DNA from: CAVVXX01 sp052389895
GTDB lineage: Bacteria; Pseudomonadota; Alphaproteobacteria; Micropepsales; Micropepsaceae
Assembly (NCBI GenBank): GCA_052389895.1
Contig: JBQTHM010000035.1
Location: forward strand, 1-29,761
Length of the DNA: 29,761 bases
Reading direction: 5' to 3'
In this document: in pieces, positions 6,826-14,822 of the stretch
Layout of the letters: every line of letters starts with the position of its first letter
Position numbering within the stretch: position 1 is the stretch's first letter
Translations under genes and position numbers: made by a program
The notes under the pieces: generated by a model
What the model was told of the DNA's origin: nothing
Database searches by the model: none
Seen by the model: the letters and a program-made list of their open reading frames with translations, nothing else

Positions 6826-7596
6826 TTAGAACACATCCTTGCGCCGGCGCAGCTCGGCGAACACGTCCACGTCCGATGCTTTATCCATGCCGAGTGCCTT
6901 GCGGATTTCGGGCGAATGCGTGCGCAAGAACGGATTGGTAGCAAGCTCCTCGCCGATTTTGCCCGGCACGGTGGGCTGCCCGCGGGCGCGCGTCTCGCTT
7001 TCCTTTTTCATGCGCGCCTGCAATGCGGTGTTGTTCGGCTCCACAGTTTGCGCAAAGTGCCCGTTGTTGAGCGTGTATTCATGCCCGCAAAACACGCGCG
7101 TTTCCGCGGGAAGCGCCGCGAGCTTGGCAAGGCTCGTACACATCATCTCCGGCGTGCCTTCGAACAGCCGCCCGCAACCCATGAGAAAGAGCGTATCGCC
7201 GGTGAAGACCGCGCCGTCATCCACAAACCAGTATGCGATATGCGCGGAAGTGTGCGCTGGGATTTCGATGATGCGCGCCTCACACGCGCCCAGGCGGAAC
7301 ACATCGCCTTCACGCAGGCCCACGTCCAAGCCCGGAATGCGTGCGCGGTCCTTCTCCGCGGCTACGATCTGCGCGCCGCTTTCCTGTTTGAGCACGGGAT
7401 TGCCCCCAACATGATCGTGATGATGGTGCGTGTTGAGAATGTGCGTGAGCTTAAGACCGCGCGCGGCCAGCGCGCGCTGCAAAGGTGCGGCTTCCGATGG
7501 GTCCACCACGGCGCAGAACGGCCCGCCCCGCTCGTAAACGAGATAGGCGTAGTTGTCTATGAGACAGGGAACCGGTTCGATTTCGAGGCGCGCCAT
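6826..7596 (-). CDS. gloB: Hydroxyacylglutathione hydrolase (glyoxalase II)
   Basis: The 256-aa metallo-beta-lactamase-fold protein hydrolyses S-D-lactoylglutathione to lactate and glutathione, the second step of methylglyoxal detoxification in the cytoplasm. The metal-binding motif THHHHDHVGG sits at residues 56-65. The second-metal Asp and His ligands appear as FTGDTLFLMGCGR and FCGHEYTLNN, and the C-terminal half (NPFLRTHSPEIRKALG) is the glyoxalase II-specific substrate domain. Length is normal for the family. Divergent to it, 67 bases away, is a methyltransferase-like gene, a pairing I associate with alphaproteobacterial gloB. Confidence 0.95.
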   Translation of the reverse strand: MARLEIEPVPCLIDNYAYLVYERGGPFCAVVDPSEAAPLQRALAARGLKLTHILNTHHHHDHVGGNPVLKQESGAQIVAAEKDRARIPGLDVGLREGDVFRLGACEARIIEIPAHTSAHIAYWFVDDGAVFTGDTLFLMGCGRLFEGTPEMMCTSLAKLAALPAETRVFCGHEYTLNNGHFAQTVEPNNTALQARMKKESETRARGQPTVPGKIGEELATNPFLRTHSPEIRKALGMDKASDVDVFAELRRRKDVF

Positions 7597-7663
7597 GGGC
7601 TTAACCTAGCACCGGCTCAGGGCCGCGTTGAACCCGCGGACGGCCGGGGCTAGGCATGGAGCC

Positions 7664-8371
7664 ATGGCGCTCGACGTGCGCGAGCTGGAAGCCTTTTACG
7701 ACCGGCCCCTGGGCCAGGTGGCGCGGCGCCTTGTGCTCAGGCGGCTGCGCATCCTCTGGCCGGATCTCAAGGGGCAAAGGCTGCTCGGCTTTGGCTTCGT
7801 TGCTCCATACCTGAAAGCATTTGCGCCCGAGACAGAGCGCGTCTTCGCCGCCATGCCGGCGCAACAGGGCGCGTGCGCCTGGGGCGCGGACGCGCGCATC
7901 GCAAGCGTGCTGGTCGAAGAAAATTCGCTTCCGTTTCCCACATCGGCTTTCGATCGCATCTTGCTCGTCCACAGTCTCGAGATGACCGAAGCCGAACGCC
8001 CGTTCATGCGCGAGCTGTGGCGCGCGCTGACGCCGGAAGGCCGCATGATCATTGTGGCGCCAAATCGCACGAGTCTGTGGGCGCAATTCGAAACGACGCC
8101 GTTCGGCCACGGGCGCCCCTACAGCCGCGGGCAGCTCGAACGCCTGCTGCAACGCTCGCTCTTTGTGCCCGAGCGTTGGGACATGGCGCTGTTCCTGCCG
8201 CCCATGCGCAGGCGCGCCAAAGGGGGCACGGGCTGGGAGCGCGCCGGGCGCGTGCTTTGCCGCGGGCTGGCCGGCGTGCACATCGTCGAGGCATCCAAGT
8301 CCATGTATTCGATGGCGCCTGCCCCCGCGAAGGCGGTGCGGCGGCCCGCGCTGGCCGGGGCCGCGCGCTAG
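7664..8371 (+). CDS. Class I SAM methyltransferase-like protein with degenerate motif I
   Basis: The 235-aa protein has the methyltransferase fold pattern: after an N-terminal helix, LKGQRLLGFGFVAPYLKAF takes the place of motif I, SLPFPTSAFDRILLVHSLE matches motifs III/IV, and LTPEGRMIIVAPNR matches motif V. Motif I lacks the usual acidic residue and G-x-G-x-G spacing (LGFGFVAPYL). This is typical of a subfamily encoded beside gloB, in which cofactor binding may be altered. The substrate is unknown. ATG at 7664 is the first start after the divergent gloB promoter region and is followed by the conserved MALDVRELEAFY. The final TAG (8369-8371) interlocks with the metW stop on the other strand. 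Confidence 0.8.
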   Translation: MALDVRELEAFYDRPLGQVARRLVLRRLRILWPDLKGQRLLGFGFVAPYLKAFAPETERVFAAMPAQQGACAWGADARIASVLVEENSLPFPTSAFDRILLVHSLEMTEAERPFMRELWRALTPEGRMIIVAPNRTSLWAQFETTPFGHGRPYSRGQLERLLQRSLFVPERWDMALFLPPMRRRAKGGTGWERAGRVLCRGLAGVHIVEASKSMYSMAPAPAKAVRRPALAGAAR

Positions 8372-8991
8372 AGCTTCTTCGCCAGCAGGAAGATCGCCCC
8401 TTCGGCCAACAGGTTTGGCCCCCAAGCACGCGGGCGCATGGCGCGCGTGCGCCCGTTTCCGGAAAGCGCATAGGCGCATTCGATGCTCGCGCCCGCTTCG
8501 TCCGCCAGCGCCACGAAATCCGCAAGGCTGCAAAGGTGGATGTTGGGGGTCTCGTACCAGCGAAAGCCCAGCGCCTTTGTTAGGGGCATGCGTCCGCGCA
8601 AGACGAGCGACGCCCGCACCCTCCAATGGCCGAAATTGGGCAGCGACACGACGCTGTGCCGCGCGATACGGAGAAGCTGATTCAGCACGATCTTCGGCCG
8701 GCGCGTTGCCTGGATGGTCTGGCTCAAGATCGCCAAGTCGAAAATGCCGGATGGGTATTCCGCCAGGTCCGCATCGGCGTCGCCCTGCACGACCGATAGT
8801 CCGCGCGCAACGCAGGCATTCACGTTTTGCTGGTTCAGTTCCAGCCCGCGCCCGTCAACAGCCTTGGCCGTCACCAGATGCTCGAGCAGCGCGCCGTCGC
8901 CGCAACCAATGTCGAGCACGCGCGCGCCTGCCGGCACCATCGCGGCGATGGCCGCCAGGTCGGGACGAAGCGGGATGACCGCTTGTCTCAT
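8368..8991 (-). CDS. metW: MetW, methionine biosynthesis protein
   Basis: The 207-aa methyltransferase-fold protein has motif I VLDIGCGDGALLEHL at residues 25-39, followed by GLELNQQNVNACVARGL and the MetW hallmark stretch FDLAILSQTIQATRRP, then VVSLPNFGHWRVR. MetW works with MetX, and the pair is needed for efficient homoserine acylation in bacteria where they are adjacent; the exact activity is debated. Its ATG overlaps the metX stop as ATGA (8988-8991), so the two are translationally coupled. Confidence 0.95.
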   Translation of the reverse strand: MRQAVIPLRPDLAAIAAMVPAGARVLDIGCGDGALLEHLVTAKAVDGRGLELNQQNVNACVARGLSVVQGDADADLAEYPSGIFDLAILSQTIQATRRPKIVLNQLLRIARHSVVSLPNFGHWRVRASLVLRGRMPLTKALGFRWYETPNIHLCSLADFVALADEAGASIECAYALSGNGRTRAMRPRAWGPNLLAEGAIFLLAKKL

Positions 8992-10157
8992 TCGACGCCC
9001 TTGGCGTGCGCAGCCGCAGCCAGAAACCCGCGCACCGTGGCAAAGAGTTCCGGTTCATCCAGCAGGAAGGCGTCGTGACCGCGATCGGATTCGATCTCCA
9101 CGAAGCTCACATTGGCCCCTGCCGCATTCAGCGCGTGCGCGACGCGCTTGTTTTCCGAGGTGGGAAACAGCCAGTCGCTGGTGAAGGACACGAGGCAGAA
9201 GCGCGTCTTGGTATTGCGGAAGGCCTCCGCCAATACGCCGTTGTAATCGGCTGCCAGATCGAAGTAATCCATGGCGCGCGTGAGGTAGAGATAGGAATTC
9301 GCGTCGAAACGGTCGACAAATGTCATGCCTTGATGGCGCAAGTACGATTCGATCTGAAAATCGGCGTCAAAGCCCCATGACAGCGCGTCCCGATCCTGAA
9401 GATTGCGCCCAAACTTCCGCTGCAACGCCAGCTCCGAAAGATAGGTGATGTGCGCAGCCATTCGCGCAACCGCCAGCCCCTTGGAGGGACTGACACCCGC
9501 TTGCGCATAATTCCCGCCCCGCCAGTCGGGGTCGGCCATGATCGCCTGCCGGCCCACTTCGTGGAACGCGATGTTCTGCGCCGTGTGGCGGGCGCCCGTC
9601 GCAATCGGCATGGCCGAAAAGACGCGTTCAGGATAACTCACCGGCCATTGCAGCGCCTGCATGCCGCCCATAGAGCCGCCCGTCACGCAAAGCAATTGGT
9701 CGATTCCCAGCGCATCGAGGAGCATCGCCTGGGCACGTATCATGTCTCTGATCGTGACAACTGGGTACGTCAGCGCATAAGGTTCACACGTTGCCGGATT
9801 GATTCCGCCGGGCCCCGTTGTGCCCATGCAGCCGCCCACGACGTTCGCGCAAATGACGAAGTAGCGATTTGTGTCGATGGCCTTTCCGGGACCCACCATC
9901 AGATGCCACCAACCTGGTTTGCCGGTGACCGGATGCGTGCCCGTGACGAACTGATCTCCCGACAGTGCGTGCAGCGCCATCACGGCGTTGCTGCGCCGGG
10001 CGTTGAGATTTCCGTAGGTCATATAAGCAACCGTGAGCGGCGCGAGCCGGCGCCCGGAGTCGAGCACGAGCGGCTGCTCGAATGTGATCGCGTGGCCCAC
10101 TTGCTCGCTGGGCGCCTTCAGCGGGCGCAGGAATTGCGGGTACGCGGTTTCGGCCAA
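8988..10157 (-). CDS. metX: Homoserine O-acyltransferase MetX
   Basis: This alpha/beta-hydrolase-fold enzyme acylates L-homoserine with acetyl- or succinyl-CoA, the first committed step of methionine synthesis. The nucleophile elbow GGSMGGMQAL has Ser near residue 162. The catalytic Asp is in FTSDWLFPTSE and the His in SDRGHDAFL. The oxyanion region NVVGGCMGTTGPGG is intact. I place the start at TTG 10157 because GGAGGAG lies just upstream at correct spacing and the predicted transcript begins only about 15 bases earlier; an in-frame TTG at 10169 would lie within that ribosome binding region. It is coupled to metW by ATGA and divergent from hisC. Confidence 0.94.
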   Translation of the reverse strand: MAETAYPQFLRPLKAPSEQVGHAITFEQPLVLDSGRRLAPLTVAYMTYGNLNARRSNAVMALHALSGDQFVTGTHPVTGKPGWWHLMVGPGKAIDTNRYFVICANVVGGCMGTTGPGGINPATCEPYALTYPVVTIRDMIRAQAMLLDALGIDQLLCVTGGSMGGMQALQWPVSYPERVFSAMPIATGARHTAQNIAFHEVGRQAIMADPDWRGGNYAQAGVSPSKGLAVARMAAHITYLSELALQRKFGRNLQDRDALSWGFDADFQIESYLRHQGMTFVDRFDANSYLYLTRAMDYFDLAADYNGVLAEAFRNTKTRFCLVSFTSDWLFPTSENKRVAHALNAAGANVSFVEIESDRGHDAFLLDEPELFATVRGFLAAAAHAKGVE

Positions 10158-10180
10158 CGCCTCCTCCAAAAAAGTGCGGG

Positions 10181-10209
10181 CTTCTAGGGCCGCGCCTTCC
10201 GCCTGTCAA
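10181..10209 (-). promoter_or_regulatory. Predicted sigma70 promoter of metX-metW
   Basis: On the minus strand TTGACA (10209-10204) is a perfect -35 element, followed by a 17-base spacer and TAGAAG (10186-10181) as -10, four of six matches. Transcription would start near 10174, leaving a leader too short for a riboswitch and placing GGAGGAG directly before TTG 10157. The element sits in the gap of about 95 bases shared with divergent hisC. Confidence 0.6.
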
Positions 10210-10217
10210 CACACGTC

Positions 10218-10245
10218 TTGCTTTGTCCCGCAGCGCCCGTATCAA
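10218..10245 (+). promoter_or_regulatory. Possible hisC promoter, implying a leaderless or near-leaderless mRNA
   Basis: TTGCTT (10218-10223), a 16-base spacer and TATCAA (10240-10245) resemble -35 and -10 boxes. The -10 ends only six bases before the hisC ATG at 10252, and no purine-rich ribosome binding site is visible there. Together these suggest a transcript that begins at or next to the start codon. Both boxes are imperfect. Confidence 0.35.
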
Positions 10246-10251
10246 GGCGCC

Positions 10252-11334
10252 ATGAGCATTACACCCAAACCGGGCGTGCTTGATATTGCGCCGTACAAGG
10301 GTGGGCGGGCTGTCCCCACCGGAATTCCGCTGCACAGACTTGCGGCAAACGAATCGCCACTCGGACCAAGCCCCAAGGCGATCGAGGCCTATCACGCGGC
10401 GGCGAAGGATCTTCGCTTTTACCCCAACGGCGGCGCCACGCCACTGCGAGATGCAATCGCAAAGGCGCACGGGCTAGATCCCAAACGCATCGTGTGCGGC
10501 AACGGCTCGGACGAGCTCATCTATCTGCTTGCCAACTGCTATTTGCGCCCGGGCGACGAAGCCGTGTGCACCGAACATGCCTTCGTCGTCTATGCCATGG
10601 CGACTCGCGTGGCTGGAGCCGCACCGGCGATTGCAGAAGAGCGGGATCGCGCCGCGGACGTGGACGCAATACTTGCGAAAGTGACATCGCGAACGCGTAT
10701 TGTCTTCCTTGCCAATCCGAACAACCCGACTGGCACATGGATTCCCGCCGCGGTATTGCGCCGGCTGCATGCGGGGCTTGCGCCCAATGTCCTCTTCGTC
10801 CTCGATTCTGCCTATGCCGAATATGTGCGCCGGTCCGACTACGAAGCCGGGGTACAGCTGGTAAACGCGGCCGAAAACGTCGTGATGCTGCGCACCTTTT
10901 CCAAAGTGTACGGGCTCGCAGGTTTGCGCGTGGGTTGGGCCTACTGCCCGCCACATGTCGCCGATGCGCTTGCGCGCGTGCGGCCATCATTCAACGTCAA
11001 CCATGCCGCGCAAGCGGCGGCGGCCGCAGCATTGGAAGATCGAGCTCATACGGAGGCGGCAGTCCGCCATAACGACAAGTGGCTTCCCTGGCTTACCGGA
11101 CAGATACGCGCTCTCGGCCTAGAAGCCGACGACAGCGCAGGAAACTTCCTGCTTGTACGTTTTGCAGACGCAAGTGAGGCCGAGGCCGCCGATGCGTTTC
11201 TTCTTGCGCGCGGGCTGATACTGCGGCCGACGGCCAATTACGGTCTTCCCAATTGCCTGCGCCTCACGGCGGGCAACGAAGAAGCGAACAAGGCCGTGAT
11301 TGCATCGCTTTCCGATTTTCTGCGACGCGCTTAA
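10252..11334 (+). CDS. hisC: Histidinol-phosphate aminotransferase
   Basis: The 360-aa PLP-dependent aminotransferase (fold type I) converts imidazole-acetol phosphate to histidinol phosphate and in alphaproteobacteria often also transaminates aromatic keto acids. Family marks are LAANESPLGPSP at the N-terminus, YPNGGATPLRDAIA, NPNNPTG (155-161), LDSAYAEYV with the cofactor-pairing Asp185, and the PLP lysine Lys218 in TFSKVYGLAGLRVGW. ATG at 10252 fits the family N-terminus (MSITPKPGVLDIAPY). It is divergent from metX. In many relatives a tyrosine-pathway dehydrogenase gene follows directly; here hisC instead meets the convergent DUF2125 gene with interlocked stop codons. Confidence 0.95.
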   Translation: MSITPKPGVLDIAPYKGGRAVPTGIPLHRLAANESPLGPSPKAIEAYHAAAKDLRFYPNGGATPLRDAIAKAHGLDPKRIVCGNGSDELIYLLANCYLRPGDEAVCTEHAFVVYAMATRVAGAAPAIAEERDRAADVDAILAKVTSRTRIVFLANPNNPTGTWIPAAVLRRLHAGLAPNVLFVLDSAYAEYVRRSDYEAGVQLVNAAENVVMLRTFSKVYGLAGLRVGWAYCPPHVADALARVRPSFNVNHAAQAAAAAALEDRAHTEAAVRHNDKWLPWLTGQIRALGLEADDSAGNFLLVRFADASEAEAADAFLLARGLILRPTANYGLPNCLRLTAGNEEANKAVIASLSDFLRRA

Positions 11335-12362
11335 TAGAGCGGCCCGACTTCCCCTACCTGCGTTCCGCCGACCACGACGCGCCCTTCCCGGATGTCGAGG
11401 CGCAATGGGATTCTCCCATGGGTGTCGGGCGGCGTTTGCGCCAATGCCGCAATTGCGGCATGCAATGGCCCCACTGCTGCATCCGCCTTCGCGGCGCTTG
11501 CGACCTGCGCATTACCGAGATACCCGTCGAAGCTGCCTGTGACCCGGTGCGCATCGTCCAAAGCGATGACCCCCGCCGCGTCAGCGGTAACCGCGCCCCA
11601 TTTCCAGGACAGTCCCGTGATTTGGAGCACGCCGTCCCCTCTTCGCCAAGCCTCGCTCGCCGCAGCAATGGCGACGCTTCCGGCGCGCAAGCCATCCAGC
11701 GTTTTGCCTTTCGAGAGGCGGCCTTCGGCAACGATGAGGGGCGAATCGGGGCCGAAGACGGGAGCGAACCCATTGCCTATCCGGAAGCCCTCCGCTTTCA
11801 CGACCAGTTGGATCTCGGCGTTTTCGGTCGTGCGGAGATGCAGTTGCAAGCGACGCGCAAAGAACTCGCACGCTGCCGCGGCGTCCTGCCTCGCGTCGCG
11901 GGCCGAAACCCCCACACTGTCGAGATCAAACCGTGCGAGCTTGCCGCTGCGCAGGATGGCGCTCGCGCGCAGCATACCTGGGGTCAGGTAATGGACGCGC
12001 TGGCTTCGATCTTCCGGCCAGGTGATCGATTGCAGCCCGGCCGCTTCGAACAGGTAGTGATCGCCAGAGTAGCTGAGCTCATGGATTGCGAGCTTTTCCG
12101 TACGCCATGCGGTTTCGCCGTCCGCGCCCCGATGGGCGAAAGTCACGCCCGACAGCACCGCATCCAGCCGGAAGGGAAATCCACCCACCTCTTTTTCGGC
12201 GAACGCAAAAACGATCCCCGGAATGATCTCGCGTCCGTTGGCGGCGTCCAGCGCAGCCTCCAGACGGTGCGCGCTATCATTCCAGTAGAGCGAATAGCCG
12301 ATCGCCGCGAGCGCAAGCATAGCGACCGGCCCATAGACGAAGATGCGGTGGGAATAGCGCAA
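11331..12362 (-). CDS. DUF2125 family protein
   Basis: The 343-aa protein has an N-terminal transmembrane helix or uncleaved signal (IFVYGPVAMLALAAIGYSLYW, residues 7-27), then a beta-rich domain with GGFPFRLDAVLSGVTF, ITWPEDRSQRVHYLTPGML and a C-terminal RIPLRLDIREGRVVVG. The FPFR motif and repeated strand pattern are typical of alphaproteobacterial DUF2125 proteins, which are predicted to sit in the periplasm anchored to the inner membrane. Function is unknown; a role in envelope lipid or protein handling has been guessed but not shown. It lies downstream of nrdJ on the same strand with an inverted repeat between them. Confidence 0.88.
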   Translation of the reverse strand: MRYSHRIFVYGPVAMLALAAIGYSLYWNDSAHRLEAALDAANGREIIPGIVFAFAEKEVGGFPFRLDAVLSGVTFAHRGADGETAWRTEKLAIHELSYSGDHYLFEAAGLQSITWPEDRSQRVHYLTPGMLRASAILRSGKLARFDLDSVGVSARDARQDAAAACEFFARRLQLHLRTTENAEIQLVVKAEGFRIGNGFAPVFGPDSPLIVAEGRLSKGKTLDGLRAGSVAIAAASEAWRRGDGVLQITGLSWKWGAVTADAAGVIALDDAHRVTGSFDGYLGNAQVASAAKADAAVGPLHAAIAALAQTPPDTHGRIPLRLDIREGRVVVGGTQVGEVGPLY

Positions 12363-12381
12363 ATCGGATCCGGGGAAGGGG

Positions 12382-12408
12382 TATTAGGCGAAAGATATCG
12401 GCCTAATA
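12382..12408. repeat. Perfect 8-base inverted repeat across the nrdJ stop codon
   Basis: TATTAGGC (12382-12389) and GCCTAATA (12401-12408) are exact inverse complements separated by 11 bases. The right arm contains the nrdJ stop codon (12403-12405), and the left arm lies 20 bases before the DUF2125 start. No T-run follows on the minus strand, so it is an imperfect intrinsic terminator; it could instead be a processing hairpin or an operator for the DUF2125 gene. Confidence 0.5.
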
Positions 12409-14697
12409 GCACTTCGAATAGCCACAAGAGACGCAAGTGTCACAGCCTTCGAGCCTGAGCAGGCTGGGACTGCCGCAGCGCGGGCAGCGCCGTACAGCCG
12501 CGCCTTCGCCCACGGCCACCGCCTTGGCCGCGCGCTGCATGTCGCTCTCTTCCGCCGCGCCAATCGCAATGAAGCCGATGTCTTTCAGGTGCTTCTCGAT
12601 TACTTCGCCGATTGCCGCCAGCAGCGACGGCACGTAGCGGCCGCCCATCCATTGCCCGCCGTGAGGATCGAACACCGCCTTCAGTTCCTCCACGATGAAA
12701 CTGACATCGCCGCCGCGGCGGAACACGGCCGAAATCATGCGGGTAAGCGCCACCGTCCAGGCGTAATGCTCCATGTTCTTCGAGTTGATGAAAATCTCGA
12801 AGGGGCGGCGGCGGCCGTCCTGCTCGATGTCATTGATCGTGATGTAGAAAGCATGATCCAGGTCGGGCCATTTGATTTTGTAGGTGCGTCCCGAGAGCTC
12901 ACCCGGCCTGTCGAGCGGCTTAGTCATATAAACGACGCCGCCCGCTTCGAAGCGTTCGCCGCGGCGGGTTGCCGGGACCGGAGCTGCGGGACTGGGCGCC
13001 GCGTCGGGCGACACCTGCAGAACCGCGCCGGTCACGGTGTTCGGCCGGTAAGTCGTGCAGCCCTTGCAGCCGGAATCGTACGCATTCGTATAGACGTCCT
13101 TAAATGCCTCGAACGAAATGCCGGCGGGGCAGTTGATCGTCTTGGAAATCGAGCTATCGACATATTTCTGAGCCGCGGCCTGCACGTCCAAATGATCCGC
13201 GGGCGACAGGGTCTGGGCGTTGACGAAGTACTCGGGCAGCGCCGCGCTTTCGCCGAACAGAGCGCGATAACGCGCATAGGCGTAATCCATAACCTGTTCC
13301 TCTTGGCGCGAGCCGTCTGGCGTCAGCACCTTGCGCTTGTAGGAATAGGCAAAGACCGGCTCTATGCCGCTCGAGACGTTGTCCGCAAACAGTGAAATCG
13401 TCCCGGTGGGCGCAATCGAGGTGAGCAATGCGTTGCGCATGCCGTGCCAAGCGATCTTTTGCTGGATGTGTTCGGGCAGAGCGCGGATGTTGGGCGCGGC
13501 TATGTAGCGTTCGCGGTCATACAGCGGGAAGGGGCCCTTTTCCGCGGCGATCTGGCTCGAGGCGAGATAGGCGGCATCGCGCACCATACGCAGCCAACTT
13601 TCAATCAGTGTGATGCTGCGCGCAGAGCCGTAGCGCGCGCGGCAAAAGATCAGTGCATCGGCTAATCCTGTCACGCCCAGCCCGATTCGCCGTTTTGCGT
13701 TCGCTTCGCGCTCCTGCGCAGCCAGCGGAAACCGCGACATATCTATGGCGTTGTCCAGCATGCGGACGGCCAAACGCGTGAGCCGGGCCAGCTCGCTTTC
13801 GTCGAGCTCCACGCGCTCGCCAAAGGGATCGCGCACCAGCTTGGCAAGATTTATGGAGCCGAGCAGGCATGCGCCATAAGGCGGCAATGGCTGTTCGCCA
13901 CAGGGGTTAGTCGCGTAGATCGTCTCACAATAGGCGAGATTGTTCTCGGCATTGATGCGGTCAATGAACACCACACCGGGCTCGGCCACATCATAGGTCG
14001 CCCGCATGATGCGGTCCCAAAGCGCACGCGCGGGAACGCTCTTGTAGGTCCGACCGTCGAAAACCAGGTCCCACCGGCGGCCGGAGGTCACCGCCTCCAT
14101 GAATGTGTTGGTGACCGCGACGGAAAGATTGAAATTGCGCAGGCGCGCGGGATCGCGCTTAGCGTCGATGAACTCCTCGATGTCTGGATGGTCGCAGCGA
14201 AGCACAGCCATCATGGCGCCGCGGCGCGAGCCCGCCGACATGATGGTGCGGCACATGGAATCCCACACATCCATGAAGGAGAGCGGCCCCGACGCGTCGG
14301 CGCCCACGCCATGCACGGCGGCGCCTTTAGGGCGCAGCGTCGAAAAGTCGTAGCCGATGCCGCCGCCTTGCTGCATGGTGAGCGCGGCTTCGCGCAGATG
14401 GGCGAAAATGCCGCCGAGGTCATCCTCGATCTGGCCCATCACGAAGCAGTTGAAAAGCGTCACATTGCGCCCAGTACCGGCGCCCGCAATGATCCGGCCA
14501 GCCGGCAGAAATCGAAATCCGGCGAGCGCGGACGCGAATTCATGCGCCCAACTGCGGCGGTGTTCCGGCGCTTCGGCCTCGGCAAGCGCAAGCGCGACGC
14601 GCGCCCAAGTGTTCTCTACGGTGCGATCGAGCGGCACGCCTTCCGGCGATTTAAGCCGGTATTTCATGTCCCAGATCTGTTGCGAGATTCTGTTCAT
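12403..14697 (-). CDS. nrdJ: Adenosylcobalamin-dependent (class II) ribonucleotide reductase
   Basis: The 764-aa enzyme reduces ribonucleotides to deoxyribonucleotides with a radical made from coenzyme B12, independent of oxygen. Visible elements are the substrate-site Cys84 in LFNCFVMG, the loop QQGGGIGYDFSTLRPKG (110-125), SAGSRRGAMMAVL, the thiyl-radical triad NPCGE (264-268), and GSINLAKL. A TSCPD-type domain spans about residues 590-715. The C-terminal arm carries paired cysteines (RRCPRCGSP, GCDTCVSCGYSKC) that shuttle reducing equivalents. It lacks an ATP-cone at the N-terminus and is shorter than the roughly 1200-aa NrdJ of some alphaproteobacteria. ATG at 14697 follows GAGG. The organism must make or import B12 if this is its main reductase. 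Confidence 0.95.
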   Translation of the reverse strand: MNRISQQIWDMKYRLKSPEGVPLDRTVENTWARVALALAEAEAPEHRRSWAHEFASALAGFRFLPAGRIIAGAGTGRNVTLFNCFVMGQIEDDLGGIFAHLREAALTMQQGGGIGYDFSTLRPKGAAVHGVGADASGPLSFMDVWDSMCRTIMSAGSRRGAMMAVLRCDHPDIEEFIDAKRDPARLRNFNLSVAVTNTFMEAVTSGRRWDLVFDGRTYKSVPARALWDRIMRATYDVAEPGVVFIDRINAENNLAYCETIYATNPCGEQPLPPYGACLLGSINLAKLVRDPFGERVELDESELARLTRLAVRMLDNAIDMSRFPLAAQEREANAKRRIGLGVTGLADALIFCRARYGSARSITLIESWLRMVRDAAYLASSQIAAEKGPFPLYDRERYIAAPNIRALPEHIQQKIAWHGMRNALLTSIAPTGTISLFADNVSSGIEPVFAYSYKRKVLTPDGSRQEEQVMDYAYARYRALFGESAALPEYFVNAQTLSPADHLDVQAAAQKYVDSSISKTINCPAGISFEAFKDVYTNAYDSGCKGCTTYRPNTVTGAVLQVSPDAAPSPAAPVPATRRGERFEAGGVVYMTKPLDRPGELSGRTYKIKWPDLDHAFYITINDIEQDGRRRPFEIFINSKNMEHYAWTVALTRMISAVFRRGGDVSFIVEELKAVFDPHGGQWMGGRYVPSLLAAIGEVIEKHLKDIGFIAIGAAEESDMQRAAKAVAVGEGAAVRRCPRCGSPSLLRLEGCDTCVSCGYSKCY

Positions 14698-14751
14698 GGT
14701 CCTCGTCGCCTGCAGCGGGCCTCATTGCAGCGGATCAACTCGAAACAACGA

Positions 14752-14780
14752 CTTAACCGCCACGCCAACAGCAGAGTCAA
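14752..14780 (-). promoter_or_regulatory. Possible nrdJ promoter
   Basis: On the minus strand TTGACT (14780-14775) is a near-consensus -35 followed by a 17-base spacer and GTTAAG (14757-14752), a weak -10. It lies in the 125-base gap upstream of nrdJ. Just upstream, GGAACGTA occurs twice in tandem (14783-14801). I see neither an NrdR-box pair nor a cobalamin riboswitch fold in this gap. Confidence 0.35.
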
Positions 14781-14822
14781 GCGTACGTTCCCCTTACGTT
14801 CCCAACCCCAAGGCAGCGGTAA

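Noticed and set aside
5418..6944. Long minus-strand open frame (508 codons) opposite the TPR and lipoprotein genes
   Set aside because: It lies antisense to clear coding sequence with a signal peptide and TPR repeats. Its translation is low-complexity Arg/Gly/Ile sequence produced by GC-rich third positions.
10158..10251. SAM-II riboswitch upstream of metX
   Set aside because: I looked for the pseudoknot pattern and conserved GCTAAA-type core on the minus strand and found none. The predicted leader is too short.
14698..14822. Cobalamin riboswitch upstream of nrdJ
   Set aside because: The 125-base gap has no B12-box-like GCCACTG in the right setting and is too short for the fold. Such switches usually control B12 synthesis or B12-independent isoenzymes, not NrdJ itself.
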